This document shows, in pieces, positions 18,209 through 28,164 of a stretch of DNA of 64,000 nt. The notes below the pieces were generated by a model. It was not told the origin of the DNA. It saw nothing but the letters and a program-made list of their open reading frames with translations, and ran no database searches. The translations under genes were made by a program, and so were the position numbers. Source of the DNA: Microbacterium testaceum (GTDB taxonomy: Bacteria; Actinomycetota; Actinomycetes; Actinomycetales; Microbacteriaceae); contig NZ_QDFT01000003.1 of the NCBI RefSeq assembly GCF_003075375.1, forward strand, positions 29 through 64,028, given 5' to 3'. The first letter of the stretch is position 1; the number at the start of each line of letters is the position of its first letter.

Positions 18209-19726
18209 TCAGGCCGCGAAGGGGGCGAGCTCGGCCGCGAGGCGGGCGCCCACGTGGGCGTGCAGGAACGTCCCGCTCTCGCGGTGCTCCTGCGCGACGA
18301 TGAGCCCGCTCTCGTGCACGGCCGACACGAGGTCTCCGCGGTCGTACGGGACGACCGCCTGCACCTCCACCGCGGGGAGCGGCAGGGCATCCTCGATCGC
18401 CGCGCGCAGCTCGTCGATGCCCTCGCCCGTGCGCGACGAGACGAACTTCGCCTGCGGCGCCAGCCCGCGCAGCACCAGACGGTCGTCCTCGCTCACCAGA
18501 TCGGCCTTGTTGAACACGACGATCTCGTGGCCGAAGTCCGCGTCCACATCACCCATCACATCGCGCACCGTCATCAGCTGCGCGGCCGGGTCGGGGTGGG
18601 ACGCGTCGACGACGTGCAGGATGACGTCGGCGTCGCCGACCTCCTCGAGCGTCGAACGGAACGCCTCGACCAGCTGGTGCGGAAGGTTGCGCACGAAGCC
18701 GACCGTGTCGGTCAGCGTGTACACGCGGCCGTCGGTGGTCTCGGAGCGGCGGACCGTGGCATCCAGGGTCGCGAACAGCGCGTTCTCGACCAGCACTCCG
18801 GCACTCGTCAGGCGGTTCAGCAGGCTCGACTTGCCGGCGTTGGTGTACCCGGCGATCGCGACCGAGGGGATCGTGTGACGCTTGCGCTCGGCTCGCTTGG
18901 CCTCGCGGGCGGGGGCGAAGTCGCGCAGCTGCTTGCGCAGCAGCGCCATCTTGGTGCGGATGCGGCGACGATCGAGCTCGATCTTGGTCTCACCGGGACC
19001 GCGCGAGCCCATGCCCGCGCCGCCCGCGCCGACCTGTCCACCGGCCTGACGCGACATCGAGTCACCCCACCCGCGCAGGCGCGGGAGCAGGTACTCGAGC
19101 TGCGCGAGCTCGACCTGCGCCTTGCCCTCGCGGCTCTTCGCGTGCTGACTGAAGATGTCGAGGATGACGGTGGTGCGGTCGATGACCTTGACCTTGACGA
19201 CGTCCTCGAGGGCGCGCCGCTGGCTGGGCGCCAGCTCGGTGTCGGCGATCACGGTGTCGGCGCCGACGGCCGCGACGATGTCGCGCAGTTCGGCCGCCTT
19301 GCCGCGCCCGACGTAGGTCGCCGGGTCGGGGTGGGGGCGACGCTGCAGGACGCCGTCGAGCACCACCGCACCGGCGGTCTCGGCGAGCGCCGCGAGTTCG
19401 CGCAGCGAGTTCTCGGCATCCGCCTGCTCGCCCTGGGGGTGGACGCCCACGAGCACGACGTTCTCGAGGCGCAGCTGTCGGTATTCGACCTCGGTGACGT
19501 CCTCGAGCTCGGTCGACAGGCCCACGACGCGGCGCAGTGCGGCGCGCTCCTCGCGGTCCCACTGGTCGCCGTCGGCGTCTCCGCCGTACGCCGTCGTGGC
19601 GTCCTGGAGTGCTTGCGCCGCACCGAAGACCCGGACCCCGCGGTGCGCTTCGGCGCGCGAGAGCACGCGGTCCACCGGATCCACGGCGGGCGCGTCGATG
19701 CTCGGGGGTGTGGTCTGTTCGGTCAT
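18209..19726 (-). CDS. hflX: Ribosome-associated GTPase HflX
   Basis: 505-aa GTPase that splits stalled or stressed 70S ribosomes. The HflX N-domain (about 70-290) contains YVGRGKAAELRD and the glycine-rich GGQVGAGGAGMGSRGPGE. The G domain follows with G1 GYTNAGKSSLLN, G3 DTVGFV and G4 NKAD. An N-terminal extension of about 80 residues is typical for actinobacteria. Good ribosome-binding site (GGAAGGA) before ATG. The neighbouring genes are RNA-modifying (rsmC-like, miaA, miaB). Confidence 0.96.
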   Translation of the reverse strand: MTEQTTPPSIDAPAVDPVDRVLSRAEAHRGVRVFGAAQALQDATTAYGGDADGDQWDREERAALRRVVGLSTELEDVTEVEYRQLRLENVVLVGVHPQGEQADAENSLRELAALAETAGAVVLDGVLQRRPHPDPATYVGRGKAAELRDIVAAVGADTVIADTELAPSQRRALEDVVKVKVIDRTTVILDIFSQHAKSREGKAQVELAQLEYLLPRLRGWGDSMSRQAGGQVGAGGAGMGSRGPGETKIELDRRRIRTKMALLRKQLRDFAPAREAKRAERKRHTIPSVAIAGYTNAGKSSLLNRLTSAGVLVENALFATLDATVRRSETTDGRVYTLTDTVGFVRNLPHQLVEAFRSTLEEVGDADVILHVVDASHPDPAAQLMTVRDVMGDVDADFGHEIVVFNKADLVSEDDRLVLRGLAPQAKFVSSRTGEGIDELRAAIEDALPLPAVEVQAVVPYDRGDLVSAVHESGLIVAQEHRESGTFLHAHVGARLAAELAPFAA

Positions 19727-19800
19727 GTGTTCCTTCCGTCGCGGGCGATCCCGCGTGTTCTGGCACTTTATCCGCCCCGGTGGGGCAGACGGCCGTCCGA

Positions 19801-19806
19801 TATCCT
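19801..19806 (+). promoter_or_regulatory. Leaderless -10 box of the RsmC-like gene
   Basis: TATCCT, then GGAGGA, then ATG. The purine run could act as a ribosome-binding site, but it touches the start codon, so leaderless reading is favoured. Confidence 0.5.
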
Positions 19807-19812
19807 GGAGGA

Positions 19813-20457
19813 ATGGGGAGCGAGCACTATTTCAGCGCGTCGCCGTCGAGTCCCGAACAGCTCCGTCGCATCCGTGCCACGCTCGCCGGTCGTGAACTCG
19901 AGCTCGTCACGGCGGGCGGCGTCTTCAGTCCGGATCACGTGGATGCCGGCACGTCGGTGCTGCTCGCGAATACGCCTCCCCCGCCCGCCGGTGGGAACTT
20001 CCTCGACCTGGGGTGCGGGTGGGGTCCGATCTCGATCTCGCTCGCGCTCGCCTCACCGCACGCGACCGTGTGGGCGGTCGACGTCAACGAACGTGCTCTC
20101 GATCTCGTGAGGCGGAACGCCGAGTCCCTCGGCCTCAGCAACATCAACGCCGTGCGGCCCGAGGATGTTCCCGACGACGTCGAGTTCCGCACCATCCGCT
20201 CCAACCCGCCCATCCGGGTCGGCAAGAACGAACTGCACGGCATGCTGCAGCACTGGATCCCCCGCCTGTCGGAGCGTTCCGACGGGTGGTTCGTGGTCCA
20301 GCGCAACCTCGGCTCCGATTCGCTGCAGCGGTGGCTCGCCGCGACCTTCGCCGACGGCTACGGCGTGCAGCGGGCCGCGACCGGTCGCGGCTTCCGCGTG
20401 CTGCGGGTGCGCAAGCACGGATCGCCGCCGAGCGAGCTCATCGACGTCGTCCGCTGA
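19813..20457 (+). CDS. RsmC-like class I methyltransferase
   Basis: 214-aa SAM-dependent methyltransferase of the small RsmC/RlmG-like group, expected to methylate guanine in rRNA. SAM motif I is NFLDLGCGWGPIS (about 56-68), motif II VWAVDVNERAL, and motif IV is NPPIRVGK, the N6/N2-methyltransferase NPP signature. The N-terminal half of E. coli RsmC is absent, as usual in Gram-positives. It is divergent from hflX. The exact target base is not known. Confidence 0.88.
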   Translation: MGSEHYFSASPSSPEQLRRIRATLAGRELELVTAGGVFSPDHVDAGTSVLLANTPPPPAGGNFLDLGCGWGPISISLALASPHATVWAVDVNERALDLVRRNAESLGLSNINAVRPEDVPDDVEFRTIRSNPPIRVGKNELHGMLQHWIPRLSERSDGWFVVQRNLGSDSLQRWLAATFADGYGVQRAATGRGFRVLRVRKHGSPPSELIDVVR

Positions 20458-20508
20458 GCGGGATCGCGCGCAGGATGCCCTGGCCGGTCACCCCGTCTGC
20501 GCGGGTTC

Positions 20509-21363
20509 TCAGGCGAGGGCGACCTCGCCCGTGAACACCAGGGATGCCGGTCCCGACAGGTACACACGCCCCTCGGACACGCGCACGCCCAGGGTTCCCC
20601 CCGGGGTGTCCGCGATCCACGTGTCGGGCGCCGCGGCCCCGGCCCAGTGCCGGACGGCGAGGGCGGCCGCCGCGACCCCCGTGCCGCAGCTGAGCGTCTC
20701 GCCGACCCCGCGCTCGAACACGCGCAGGCGGATCGCTCCCACGCCGTCGCGCACGAGCGGATCGGCCGGGACGACGAACTCCACGTTGGCCCCGTGTCGG
20801 GGCGCCGGGTCGAGGACGGGCTGGTACGTGAGGTCGAGTCCCTCGAGTTCCGCCTCGGACGACAGGGCGACGACCACGTGCGGGTTGCCGACGTCGATGC
20901 CGACGCCGGGTCGTGCAACGCTCAGGCCCTTGGCACGAACCAGGGTCTCCGCGGCATCCACGGTGAAAACGCCCAGGTCCACCTCGAAACCGCGGTCGCT
21001 GCGGGTGAGGGTCTTCACACCCGCCCGGGTGCCGATGCGCAGTCCCAACTCGATCGAGGCCAGGCCGGTGTCGGTCAGGTAGCGGGCGAACACGCGCGTG
21101 CCGTTGCCGCACATCTCGGCCTTCGACCCGTCGGCGTTGCGGTAGTCCATGAACCACTCCGCGCCGGAGGCCGCGGCCTCGGCACCCTCGTCGATCGCGG
21201 CCGAGCGCACCACCCGCAGCAGACCGTCCGCGCCGATGCCGAAGTGGCGGTCGCACAGCGCCGCGATCTGCGCGTCGGAGAGGTCGAGCTCGCCGTCGGG
21301 GTCGGACACGACCACGAAATCGTTGCCGGTGCCGTGACCCTTGGTGAACGCGAGAGAGGACAT
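20509..21363 (-). CDS. dapF: Diaminopimelate epimerase
   Basis: 284-aa epimerase turning LL- into meso-diaminopimelate for lysine and cell-wall synthesis. The two catalytic Cys are in MCGNGTRVF and [10 protein letters not shown], and the N-terminus is [14 protein letters not shown] is chosen, 7 nt after a TAGACT -10 box with GGAGG between. It is downstream of miaA and the acetyltransferase but has its own promoter. Complements dapA and dapB in this window. Confidence 0.98.
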   Translation of the reverse strand: MSSLAFTKGHGTGNDFVVVSDPDGELDLSDAQIAALCDRHFGIGADGLLRVVRSAAIDEGAEAAASGAEWFMDYRNADGSKAEMCGNGTRVFARYLTDTGLASIELGLRIGTRAGVKTLTRSDRGFEVDLGVFTVDAAETLVRAKGLSVARPGVGIDVGNPHVVVALSSEAELEGLDLTYQPVLDPAPRHGANVEFVVPADPLVRDGVGAIRLRVFERGVGETLSCGTGVAAAALAVRHWAGAAAPDTWIADTPGGTLGVRVSEGRVYLSGPASLVFTGEVALA

Positions 21364-21370
21364 GGCCTCC

Positions 21371-21376
21371 AGTCTA
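21371..21376 (-). promoter_or_regulatory. -10 box of dapF
   Basis: TAGACT, then 7 nt (containing GGAGG), then ATG. Spacing fits a leaderless start; the overlap with a ribosome-binding-like run leaves this open. Confidence 0.5.
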
Positions 21377-21392
21377 GGGACCGCGCGCCGGC

Positions 21393-21908
21393 TCAGTCGG
21401 GCGCCGCCGGCCCGTCGACGATCAGGCGCTTGCCCGTGGTCCACGTCTCGAACGGCTCGTATCCGAGCGCGTCGTAGAACCCGCGTGCGGCGGCGTTGTC
21501 GGGGCGCACCATCAGCTGCACCTTCGGGCAGCCCCGTTCCAGGAGCAGCCGTTCCGCTTCGGCGACGAGGGCACGACCGATTCCGCGACCGCGATGCGAC
21601 GACGCCGCGGCGAGGTAGGACAACCACCCGCGATGGCCGTCGTAGCCCGCCATCACGCTGCCGACGATGGTCTGCGCGGTGTCGGTCGCCGCGCGGTCGG
21701 ACGCTGCGTGATCGGCGACGGCGGGATCGGCCTCGGCGCCACCGCCCGGGGTATCGACCGCCACCAGGAACAGCTCGGGCTGCACCGTGAGCTTGCGTCG
21801 GATGTCGGCGTGCGGATCGTTCCACGGGCGGGTCAGTCCCGCCTCGTGCCACAGCGCGACGACGGCATCCTCGTCGGAGAGGGCGAAGGGCCGGATAGTG
21901 ATGCTCAT
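21393..21908 (-). CDS. GNAT acetyltransferase with Ala/Asp-rich insert
   Basis: 171-aa N-acetyltransferase, similar in layout to YpeA/RimI-type enzymes. The acetyl-CoA loop is [16 protein letters not shown], followed by [17 protein letters not shown]. Between two beta strands (about 55-80) is a low-complexity stretch rich in Ala, Asp and Thr that is probably a disordered surface loop. ATG overlaps the miaA stop by 4 nt, so it is coupled to miaB-miaA. Substrate is unknown. Confidence 0.85.
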   Translation of the reverse strand: MSITIRPFALSDEDAVVALWHEAGLTRPWNDPHADIRRKLTVQPELFLVAVDTPGGGAEADPAVADHAASDRAATDTAQTIVGSVMAGYDGHRGWLSYLAAASSHRGRGIGRALVAEAERLLLERGCPKVQLMVRPDNAAARGFYDALGYEPFETWTTGKRLIVDGPAAPD

Positions 21909-22837
21909 GAGGCGCCCGCCCGGTCCGCCGGCAGCAGGGTCGCGGCATCCGTCGACCGCGCGTCCACCCATCGAGCCTGGGCGTAGCGTCGGAACCACGA
22001 CACCTGACGCCGGGCGTACCGCCGCGTGAGCGCCTGCGTCTCGGCCACGGCGTCGTCGCGGCTGAGGTCTCCGCGCAGCTGCGCGAGAGCCTGTGCGTAC
22101 CCGATCGCCCGCCCCGCCGTCGTCGAGCGTTCGAGGCCCTCGGCGCGCAACGCCTCGACCTCGTCGATCAAGCCCGCCGCCCACATCGCCTCGACGCGCG
22201 CGTCGAGCAGCGGGACGAGCTGCTCGCGCTCGACCCGCGTGGCCACGATGCGGGTGAGCGGATGCCACGGCTCCGGCGCCGCGGGAAGAGCGCCCCCGTG
22301 CGTCTCGCCGCCCTGCTCGAGCACCTCGAGCGCGCGCACGACGCGCCGACCGTTGCGCGGATCGATCCGCGCGGCCGCGTCGGGGTCGGCCTGGCGCAGT
22401 CGTGCGAAGAGCACGCCCGCGCCGCTGTGCGCCAGCTCCGCCTCGAGTCGCTCGCGCACGGCCTCGTCGCGCGGCGGGAACCGGAAGTCCCACAGCACGC
22501 TCGAGACGTAGAGTCCGGAACCACCGACGAGGATCGCGTCCGCACCGCGGCCGTGGATCTCGCGGATGGCCGTGCGGGCGGCATCCTGGAACCACGCCAC
22601 CGCGGCGTCGTCGGTCACCGCGAGCGCGTCGAACAGATGATGAGGGATGCCGCGTCGCTCCGCGAGCGGGATCTTCGCGGTGCCGATGTCCATCCCGCGG
22701 TACAGCTGCATCGCATCGGCGTTGACGATCTCGGCGGGACGACCGCTCGCGGCGAGCGCCTCGGCGAGGTCGAGCGAGAGACTCGTCTTGCCGGTTCCCG
22801 TCGCCCCCACGACGGCCCACAGGGCCGGCGCGATCAC
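21905..22837 (-). CDS. miaA: tRNA dimethylallyltransferase
   Basis: 310-aa enzyme adding an isopentenyl group to A37 of tRNAs that read U-starting codons. P-loop [12 protein letters not shown] (about 10-21), [15 protein letters not shown], and the conserved VGGSGLY. GTG start overlaps the miaB stop by 4 nt. MiaB then methylthiolates the same base, so the two genes work in series. Confidence 0.98.
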   Translation of the reverse strand: MIAPALWAVVGATGTGKTSLSLDLAEALAASGRPAEIVNADAMQLYRGMDIGTAKIPLAERRGIPHHLFDALAVTDDAAVAWFQDAARTAIREIHGRGADAILVGGSGLYVSSVLWDFRFPPRDEAVRERLEAELAHSGAGVLFARLRQADPDAAARIDPRNGRRVVRALEVLEQGGETHGGALPAAPEPWHPLTRIVATRVEREQLVPLLDARVEAMWAAGLIDEVEALRAEGLERSTTAGRAIGYAQALAQLRGDLSRDDAVAETQALTRRYARRQVSWFRRYAQARWVDARSTDAATLLPADRAGAS

Positions 22838-24381
22838 ACGCCGACGCGGAGCGTGGGAAGCCCCAGGGACACCGCGCGCGGCGCTCCCGCATCACCCGCG
22901 GGGGCGGGGATGCCGCATGATTCCGCTTGCGAGCGGTCCCACGCGTCGCCGGCCCGCGTGCGGCGGATGCGCAGCGGCGCCCCGTCGGGGGCGTCGGCCA
23001 GCAGGTGGAAGGGGGCGGCGTGCGTCACCGTCACCGAGACCACGTCTCCGGGGCGCGGAACGGGCGAGCCGTCGGGCAGCTCGAAGTGCACGAGCCGGTT
23101 GTCTTCGGCGCGCCCCGTGAGGCGGTGGGTCTCGGAGTCCTTCTTGCCCTCGCCCGCGGACACGAGCACCTCGAGCGTGCGCCCCTGCTGCTTGTGGTTC
23201 TCTTCGATCGAGATGCGCTCCTGCAGCGCGATCAGCCGCTCGTAACGCTCCTGGACGACCGCCTTGGGCACCTGGTCGGCCATGGTCGCCGCCGGCGTGC
23301 CCTCGCGGATCGAGTACTGGAACGTGAAGGCACTCGAGAACCGCGCCGCCTCGACGACGCGCAGGGTGTCTTGGAAGTCCTCTTCGGTCTCGCCGGGGAA
23401 GCCCACGATGATGTCGGTCGTGATGGCGGCGTGCGGGATGCGCTCGCGCACCCGGTCGAGGATGCCGAGGAACTTCTCGCTGCGGTACGACCGGCGCATC
23501 GCCTTGAGGATGCGGTCGGAGCCCGACTGCAGCGGCATGTGCAGCTGCGGCATGACCGCCGGGGTCTCGGCCATGGCCGCGATGACGTCGTCGGTGAACG
23601 CGGCCGGGTGCGGGCTGGTGAAGCGGATGCGCTCGAGACCGTCGATCTCTCCGGCGGCGCGCAGCAGCTTGCCGAAGGCGAGGCGGTCGCCGAACTCGAC
23701 CCCGTACGAGTTCACGTTCTGACCGAGCAGGGTGACCTCGATCGCGCCGTCGTCGACCAGCAGACGGATCTCGTTGAGAATGTCGCCGGGACGACGGTCC
23801 TTCTCTTTGCCCCGCAGACTCGGGACGATGCAGAACGTGCAGGTGTTGTTGCAGCCGACCGAGATCGACACCCAGCCGCTGTGGACCGAATCGCGCTTGG
23901 TGGGCAGCGTCGAGGGGAAGATCTCGAGCGACTCGAGGATCTCGAGCTCGGCCTCGCCGTTGTGGCGGGCGCGCTCGAGCATGCCCGGCAGCGAGCCCAT
24001 GTTGTGCGTGCCGAACACCACGTCGACCCACGGGGCCTTCTGCTGGACCGCGTCTTTGTCCATCTGGGCGAGGCAGCCGCCGACCGCGATCTGCATGCCG
24101 TCGTGCGCGTCCTTGCGCGACTTGAGGTGGCCGAGCGTGCCGTAGAGCTTTCCGGCCGCGTTGTCGCGCACGGCGCAGGTGTTGATCACCACGACGTCGG
24201 CCTCGGTCCCCGCCTCGGCGCGGACGTACCCCGCGCTCTCGAGCGACCCGGACAGGCGCTCGGAGTCGTGCACGTTCATCTGGCACCCGAAGGTGCGGAC
24301 TTCGTACGTGCGGGGTCCCGCATCGCCCTGCGCGGCGGCGGACGGCGCGATCAGCGTGGGAGTGGAAACGGGGGTCGTCAT
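22834..24381 (-). CDS. miaB: tRNA-2-methylthio-N6-dimethylallyladenosine synthase
   Basis: 515-aa radical-SAM methylthiotransferase completing ms2i6A37. The UPF0004 N-domain has cluster Cys in [16 protein letters not shown] and GGCLAQ. The radical-SAM Cys triad is CNNTCTFC, and a TRAM RNA-binding domain is at about 395-465. A short extra C-terminal tail follows. ATG ([13 protein letters not shown]) lies 10 nt after a TAGACT -10 box and has no Shine-Dalgarno. First in miaB-miaA-acetyltransferase. Confidence 0.98.
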   Translation of the reverse strand: MTTPVSTPTLIAPSAAAQGDAGPRTYEVRTFGCQMNVHDSERLSGSLESAGYVRAEAGTEADVVVINTCAVRDNAAGKLYGTLGHLKSRKDAHDGMQIAVGGCLAQMDKDAVQQKAPWVDVVFGTHNMGSLPGMLERARHNGEAELEILESLEIFPSTLPTKRDSVHSGWVSISVGCNNTCTFCIVPSLRGKEKDRRPGDILNEIRLLVDDGAIEVTLLGQNVNSYGVEFGDRLAFGKLLRAAGEIDGLERIRFTSPHPAAFTDDVIAAMAETPAVMPQLHMPLQSGSDRILKAMRRSYRSEKFLGILDRVRERIPHAAITTDIIVGFPGETEEDFQDTLRVVEAARFSSAFTFQYSIREGTPAATMADQVPKAVVQERYERLIALQERISIEENHKQQGRTLEVLVSAGEGKKDSETHRLTGRAEDNRLVHFELPDGSPVPRPGDVVSVTVTHAAPFHLLADAPDGAPLRIRRTRAGDAWDRSQAESCGIPAPAGDAGAPRAVSLGLPTLRVGV

Positions 24382-24537
24382 GATGGATGCCAGTCTAAAC
24401 GGCGCCTCCGACACCCGCCCCCGTCGACCGGGCACGGCGCGATCGGTGCCTTCGGGAGACGGATCGCTCACATCTCGCTATGTTTGAGCTGTGCGCCACC
24501 TGTCGAACCTGACGGGTGTCTCCGGGGGGAGCTGTAC

Positions 24538-27150
24538 ATGGGGAATGATCGACCGACGTCGACGTCGGGACAACTGGTGGGGGCCGACCGCGACGCCGTC
24601 ACGCTGGCCGAGAGTGCTCGAGCGGGCACGTCTCTGCTGATCGCGGGTCCGCGCGGCAGCGGGCGCAGCTACCTGATGCGGGCCATCACGGCCGAGTTGC
24701 AGCGGACGGGGACGCGGACCGCCGTCGTCCGGCCGTGCTCGGCGCTGACGCGGGTGCCCTACGGCGCTCTGGACGCGACAGGCGATCCGTGCCTCGACGA
24801 CGTGCGCGAGCTGACCGGCGACGCACCCGTCGACGGCGTCATCGTGGTCGACGACGTCGATGCGCTCGACACGGCATCCGTGCACGCACTCGAACGCGCC
24901 GTGGCGACCAGACGGACGACGGTCGTCTTCGGGATGCGTACCGCCCGACCGCGCGCGGTTGACCCGGGCGACGACGCCGACGAGGTGCGGCGAGCCGTCC
25001 TCGGGCTGTGGATGGACGGCATCCTGCGCCGTATCGACCTGCGCGAGCTGTCGGACGAGGACGCACGCGGGATGATCGACCTGTTCCCCGATGCGTCGCT
25101 GCTCGACAACGCCACCCGCGCCGCGCTCGTGTGGCGGGCGGACGGGTCTCGGGCGCTGCTGCGGCATCTCGTCCTCGAGGCCACGGGCGCGGCCCGCGCC
25201 GGTCGCGATCCGCTCAGCCCTCTGCGCGCGATCGCACGGGACAGCCGGCTCGCCGTGGCCCTCGAACGGCACGTCGCCGAGATCACCCGCCCCGACCTCG
25301 AGTGCCTGGCGGGCGTGCTTGTTCTGCCCCACCTCGAACTCGCGGCCGCGACGCGGCTGTTCAACGCCGAGAGCGTGCACGCCCTGTTGGCGAGCGGGCT
25401 GCTGCATGCCGACCCGTCGAGCGAGCGTCGTCTGACCGTGAACGACCTCGTTGCGCAGGAGGCGCGAAGGCAGCTGGGCACGGCGTACGTCGACGACCTC
25501 GTCCGCGCCGCCGGCTCGAGGATGCTGGCGGAGGACGACGAATGGTGGAGTCACGCGATCGCCGTCGCCGTCTCGGAGCGGTGGCATCGCCTCGGGGCCG
25601 ACTCCGACGAGAACGACCACCCCCCGTCCACCCGGGTCAGGGTAGCCCTCGCCGGGGCGCGAGCCGCAAACGATCGCGGCGACACCGCCCACGCCGCCGC
25701 GCACGCGCTGCGGGGGCTGCGCGCGAAGGACGACCCCGCGCTGCGGCTCGAAGCGGAACTCGCCGCCCACGGATCCCCCGAGATCGACGAGGACATCGAC
25801 CCCGGCGCGCGCAGACGGATCGCCCGCGCGGCCGCCGAGAGACGCGGCGCTTCTTCGGCCGCATCGTCGACCACCGAGGCGGACGCCCGTGTCGAGAGGC
25901 TGCTCGCCGACGCGCTCCGCGCGGGCGCCCAACTCGATTGGGCGCGGGCGGCCGAGGCCGCCGCCCGCGCCGCCGCCGAGACCGCCGCGTCCCCGGCGGC
26001 GCGGCTGCGCGCCACCGTGGCGGTCGGTACCGCCGAGACGTATCGCGGCCGGTGGAAACTCGCCCAGCACCACTATCGCGAGGTGCAGCGCACGCTCGAC
26101 GCCCGACGCCGCGCCGACGGCATCGGCCCGCGGGAGCGCCTGGCCGCCGTGATGTCGATGCTCGCAGGACACCAGATCGCGGGAGCCGACGGAGCGGGGG
26201 TGCGCGAGCGTCTCAACGCCGAGGTCGCGACGACCGCGCGCGAGGGCGAGTCGGCCGAGCTCACCCTCGCCGGGGCGGCGGGGGCGATCGCCTACGCCGG
26301 CGCGGGGCGCCCCCTCGAGTCCGCTCGGGAGCTCACGTCCGCGCTGTCGCGGGAGCCCACGGCCGTCGCCGCCATGTCGACGGCGATGATCGAGCTCGGT
26401 GTCGCCGAGGAGCTCGCCCTCGCGGGGCGTCTCGACGAGGCGCGCGCGATCATCGCCCAGGTAGACGATCGCGGTGCCGCCCTCGTGCAACGGAGCCGGT
26501 TGTACGTGCAGACCACCGTGCGGGTGGCCGAGGGCCGACATGAGGCCGCCCGCGAGACGGCGCGCGCCGCCGCGGAACTGACGCGCGGCACCACCGCCGC
26601 CGCGTTGCGCATCCGCGATCTGTTCCGACTGGTCACGCTCAACGCCGCACTGCAGGACGAGATCGACGAGCTCGTGCAGCTCGCTGCGACCACGGATCTG
26701 CCGATCGCTGCCGAGGCCGTGCGCCGCGCTGCGGCACGCCCCCACGACGAGGACGACACGCTCGTGGACGAGCTGCGCCTGCACGCCCTGTGGTCGAGCG
26801 ATTCAGACCGCGCCGTCAGCCCCGCCGCGCCGGTCACGCGGTTGTCTCTGCGCGATGACAGCAGCGATAGCGGGGAGGAGCTCACCGCCCGCGAGCGGGA
26901 GATCGCCCTGATGGCGAACGAGGGCCTCACCAATCGTGAGATCGCGACGCGCCTGTTCCTGTCGATCCGAACCGTCGAGTCGCACGTCTATCAGGCGCGG
27001 ATGAAGGTGGGCGCCGCGTCGCGGCGCGAACTGGGGCGCCTCGTCGCGGCCGGCGCAACCCGTCGGCGCGAGACCGCGGGCGGCGCACGTGCACGGGACA
27101 TCGATGACCCCGTGGGCCCGGGACGGGCTGCGCGGACTCCCCGGCACTGA
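24538..27150 (+). CDS. Large LuxR-family (LAL-type) ATPase regulator
   Basis: 870-aa transcription factor with an N-terminal NTPase, a long helical middle and a C-terminal LuxR helix-turn-helix (about 780-840: LTAREREIALMANEGLTNRE, then RTVESHVYQARMKVG). Walker A reads GPRGSGRSY near 35-43, where the usual Lys is Arg; Walker B is GVIVVDDVDAL. The Ala/Arg-rich middle (about 400-760) looks like TPR-type helices. Such proteins respond to a ligand, often a sugar or stress signal, which is unknown here. GGGGGAG precedes ATG. It is divergent from miaB and stands alone. Confidence 0.88.
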   Translation: MGNDRPTSTSGQLVGADRDAVTLAESARAGTSLLIAGPRGSGRSYLMRAITAELQRTGTRTAVVRPCSALTRVPYGALDATGDPCLDDVRELTGDAPVDGVIVVDDVDALDTASVHALERAVATRRTTVVFGMRTARPRAVDPGDDADEVRRAVLGLWMDGILRRIDLRELSDEDARGMIDLFPDASLLDNATRAALVWRADGSRALLRHLVLEATGAARAGRDPLSPLRAIARDSRLAVALERHVAEITRPDLECLAGVLVLPHLELAAATRLFNAESVHALLASGLLHADPSSERRLTVNDLVAQEARRQLGTAYVDDLVRAAGSRMLAEDDEWWSHAIAVAVSERWHRLGADSDENDHPPSTRVRVALAGARAANDRGDTAHAAAHALRGLRAKDDPALRLEAELAAHGSPEIDEDIDPGARRRIARAAAERRGASSAASSTTEADARVERLLADALRAGAQLDWARAAEAAARAAAETAASPAARLRATVAVGTAETYRGRWKLAQHHYREVQRTLDARRRADGIGPRERLAAVMSMLAGHQIAGADGAGVRERLNAEVATTAREGESAELTLAGAAGAIAYAGAGRPLESARELTSALSREPTAVAAMSTAMIELGVAEELALAGRLDEARAIIAQVDDRGAALVQRSRLYVQTTVRVAEGRHEAARETARAAAELTRGTTAAALRIRDLFRLVTLNAALQDEIDELVQLAATTDLPIAAEAVRRAAARPHDEDDTLVDELRLHALWSSDSDRAVSPAAPVTRLSLRDDSSDSGEELTAREREIALMANEGLTNREIATRLFLSIRTVESHVYQARMKVGAASRRELGRLVAAGATRRRETAGGARARDIDDPVGPGRAARTPRH

Positions 27151-27223
27151 ACGGAGGACGACGAGCTCCGTCGCGCGCACCGGTTGCCGGTCGGGACGAC
27201 CGCGTCCGTGCAAATCCGCGCGT

Positions 27224-27340
27224 ACCGACGCTCCGGTATGGACCCACCGTGCGCGTATCCGGCCTGGGGTCCTGCGCGCGCACCGACGCTCCGGTGTGGA
27301 CCGACCGAGCGCGGATCCGGCCCGGGGTCTTGCGCGCGCT
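27224..27340. repeat. 58-bp imperfect tandem duplication
   Basis: Two adjacent copies, starting at 27224 and 27282 with ACCGACGCTCCGGT and both ending in TGCGCGCGC, differ at only a few positions. They lie between the convergent LuxR gene and recX and end at the recX stop codon. The function is unknown; no terminator-like stem is obvious. Confidence 0.6.
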
Positions 27341-28164
27341 CAGTCGTCCGGCGTGAACCGGACGCCCGACGCGGGCCGCGCGGATGACCGGGAGCGCCCG
27401 ATGCCCGCCTCGCTGAGCGCCGTCCGGGCGGCGGTGAGCGCCACCGACGAGGGGTACCCGCGGCGGGCCAGCTGACCGGAGAGCCGTCGCAGGGCGGCGT
27501 CGTACTCGGCGCCCTGGACCCCCCGGATCTTCGATCTCGCGAAGTCCAGTGCACGCTCGGCGTCGTCATCGGGCAGCGTCGCGAGGGCCGCCTCGGCGAC
27601 ATCGCGGGGAATGCCTCTCTTGCGCAACGTCTCGGCGACGGCTCGACGGCCCTCTGCGCGCTTGTCCATCGCCGACATCACCAGCTGCTCGGCGAATGTG
27701 GCATCGTCGAGATAGCCCAGGTCGACGAACCGGTCGATGATCTCGTCGCAGACGATCTCGTCGACGCCCTCGACACCGCGCAGCACCGTCCGCGCTTCGC
27801 TGAGCGACAGGGACCGCGATCGCAGCTTGCGCAGCAGCACCGCCTCGGCGTCGTCTCGCACCTGCTCTGCCGACGGCTCATCGCTCGGCCGGACGTCGCC
27901 GGCCTCACCGGCCCGCTCGTCCGAGGAGGACCCGACCTCGACGGGCGCCAGCACACGGGTCCGTCGACCGGAGGCCACCGGCGGGTGCCAGTCGTCCGCG
28001 TCCGAGTGGTCGGCGGACGACCGCACCCGTGTGCCCGCGTTCCCGCGTGACGCCGATGCCCGTCCGGGACGGTCACCGAAGAGCGGGATGACGGGAGCGA
28101 GGCCGTCGTGGCCGTCACCCGGCGTCGTGCCGGCGTGACGGCCTCGACCGTCGTCTGCCGCCAT
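27340..28164 (-). CDS. recX: RecA regulator RecX
   Basis: 274-aa inhibitor/modulator of RecA filaments. The first ~110 residues are charged, disordered and variable; the RecX three-helix repeats fill about 115-250 (LRSRSLSLSEARTVL, FVDLGYLDDATFAEQLV, GYPSSVALTAAR). Its ATG overlaps the recA stop by one base (TGATG), so it is coupled to recA and induced with it. Confidence 0.93.
   Translation of the reverse strand: MAADDGRGRHAGTTPGDGHDGLAPVIPLFGDRPGRASASRGNAGTRVRSSADHSDADDWHPPVASGRRTRVLAPVEVGSSSDERAGEAGDVRPSDEPSAEQVRDDAEAVLLRKLRSRSLSLSEARTVLRGVEGVDEIVCDEIIDRFVDLGYLDDATFAEQLVMSAMDKRAEGRRAVAETLRKRGIPRDVAEAALATLPDDDAERALDFARSKIRGVQGAEYDAALRRLSGQLARRGYPSSVALTAARTALSEAGIGRSRSSARPASGVRFTPDD

Noticed and set aside
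21393..21908. Frameshift in the acetyltransferase (odd Ala/Asp insert)
   Set aside because: Both conserved halves are in the same frame; it is an insertion, not a frameshift.
22927..24537. N-terminal extension of the LuxR gene to 22927 (1407 residues)
   Set aside because: The extension is antisense to miaB. GGGGGAG plus ATG at 24538 and the NTPase domain set the true start.
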